From: Ktedonobacter sp. SOSP1-85
Lineage (GTDB): Bacteria; Chloroflexota; Ktedonobacteria; Ktedonobacterales; Ktedonobacteraceae
Assembly: GCF_016587415.1 (NCBI RefSeq)
Contig: NZ_BNJI01000002.1
Span: 248,001 to 312,000, forward strand
Direction of reading: 5' to 3'
DNA length: 64,000 bases
Below the pieces are notes generated by a model. The model was not told the DNA's origin and did no database searches. It saw nothing but the letters and a program-made list of their open reading frames with translations. This document shows positions 63,913 through 64,000 of this stretch, piece after piece. The translations under genes were made by a program, and so were the position numbers. Within the stretch, counting starts at the first letter, position 1. Every line of letters starts with the position of its first letter.

Positions 63913-64000
63913 ATAATAGAGGTTAAATGTGAACGGGTTATCGCCAAACTGGAGTAAATTTGTGGCCAAAGTGTGTCAATTATGTATGGGGTAAGAAGGG

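Noticed and set aside
1..64000. CRISPR array or tRNA/rRNA genes
   Set aside because: No regularly spaced direct repeats with unique spacers, and no cloverleaf or rRNA-like segments were noticed on either strand.

Overview
The window looks like chromosomal DNA from a spore-forming, actinomycete-like member of the Chloroflexota, most likely class Ktedonobacteria. This is inferred from gene content: a DUF6585-type protein, many decayed IS elements, PAS-rich orphan histidine kinases, a RIO-type kinase, a deazaflavin (F420)-type reductase and a large NRPS/PKS locus. There is no rRNA or other taxonomic marker, so the assignment is provisional. No tRNA, rRNA or CRISPR array was seen.

Layout. (1) 1-6.7 kb: a partial MDR oxidoreductase diverges from an XRE/MmyB-type regulator. 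The last codons of the regulator are interrupted, in antisense, by a group II intron (1239-6117). That intron is itself interrupted inside its reverse transcriptase gene by a second, complete group II intron (2977-5394). All four intron-exon junctions can be placed by splicing logic, so this is a nested intron (twintron). (2) 6.1-17.1 kb: accessory enzymes (DUF998 membrane protein, methyltransferase, Ddn-like reductase, two SDR proteins), two TetR regulators, an XRE-free sensor kinase with several PAS domains, and several IS scars. One scar is a chimera of a transposase fragment and an M3 peptidase fragment; another is a 161-bp element with IS6-like ends. (3) 18-21.4 kb: a sugar ABC transporter operon (binding lipoprotein and two permeases) behind a good promoter with a LacI-type operator. 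(4) 21.5-25.9 kb: a TnpB remnant, a two-ORF transposase, an FAD monooxygenase and another transposase remnant. (5) 25.9-51.6 kb: a HAD hydrolase and, convergent to it, an apparently single-direction biosynthetic operon. It reads from 51.6 kb down to 26.7 kb: NRPS-PKS (A-T-C-A-T-KS, then AT-KR-ACP), NRPS (C-A-T-C-A-T-C-A-T-TE), an FbaB/DhnA-type aldolase, an ALO-type FAD oxidase, a Rossmann protein and an MFS exporter. (6) 52.4-64 kb: HD protein, two PAS sensor kinases, GlxA-type regulator, GNAT, DUF3291, alpha/beta hydrolase, a leader-peptide/terminator locus, RIO kinase, acyltransferase-3 membrane protein and a 62-bp tandem hairpin repeat.

How the main locus should work. The assembly line has five NRPS modules and one malonyl-type, ketoreducing PKS module, and ends in a thioesterase. 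Specificity residues read by eye suggest: aromatic/hydrophobic-type, Ser, C2 beta-hydroxy extender, an unassigned residue, a beta-alanine-type residue, and a second aromatic/hydrophobic-type residue. The aldolase, FAD oxidase and Rossmann protein are candidates for precursor supply or tailoring, and the MFS protein for export. KS and AT are in different frames only because of a six-C run at 45271-45276. Reading one base back restores a continuous KS-AT linker, so this is either a sequencing error, a fresh mutation or real frameshifting. A second oddity is a ~1.86-kb block (end of one module and start of the next) that is repeated almost unchanged exactly 3216 bp apart.
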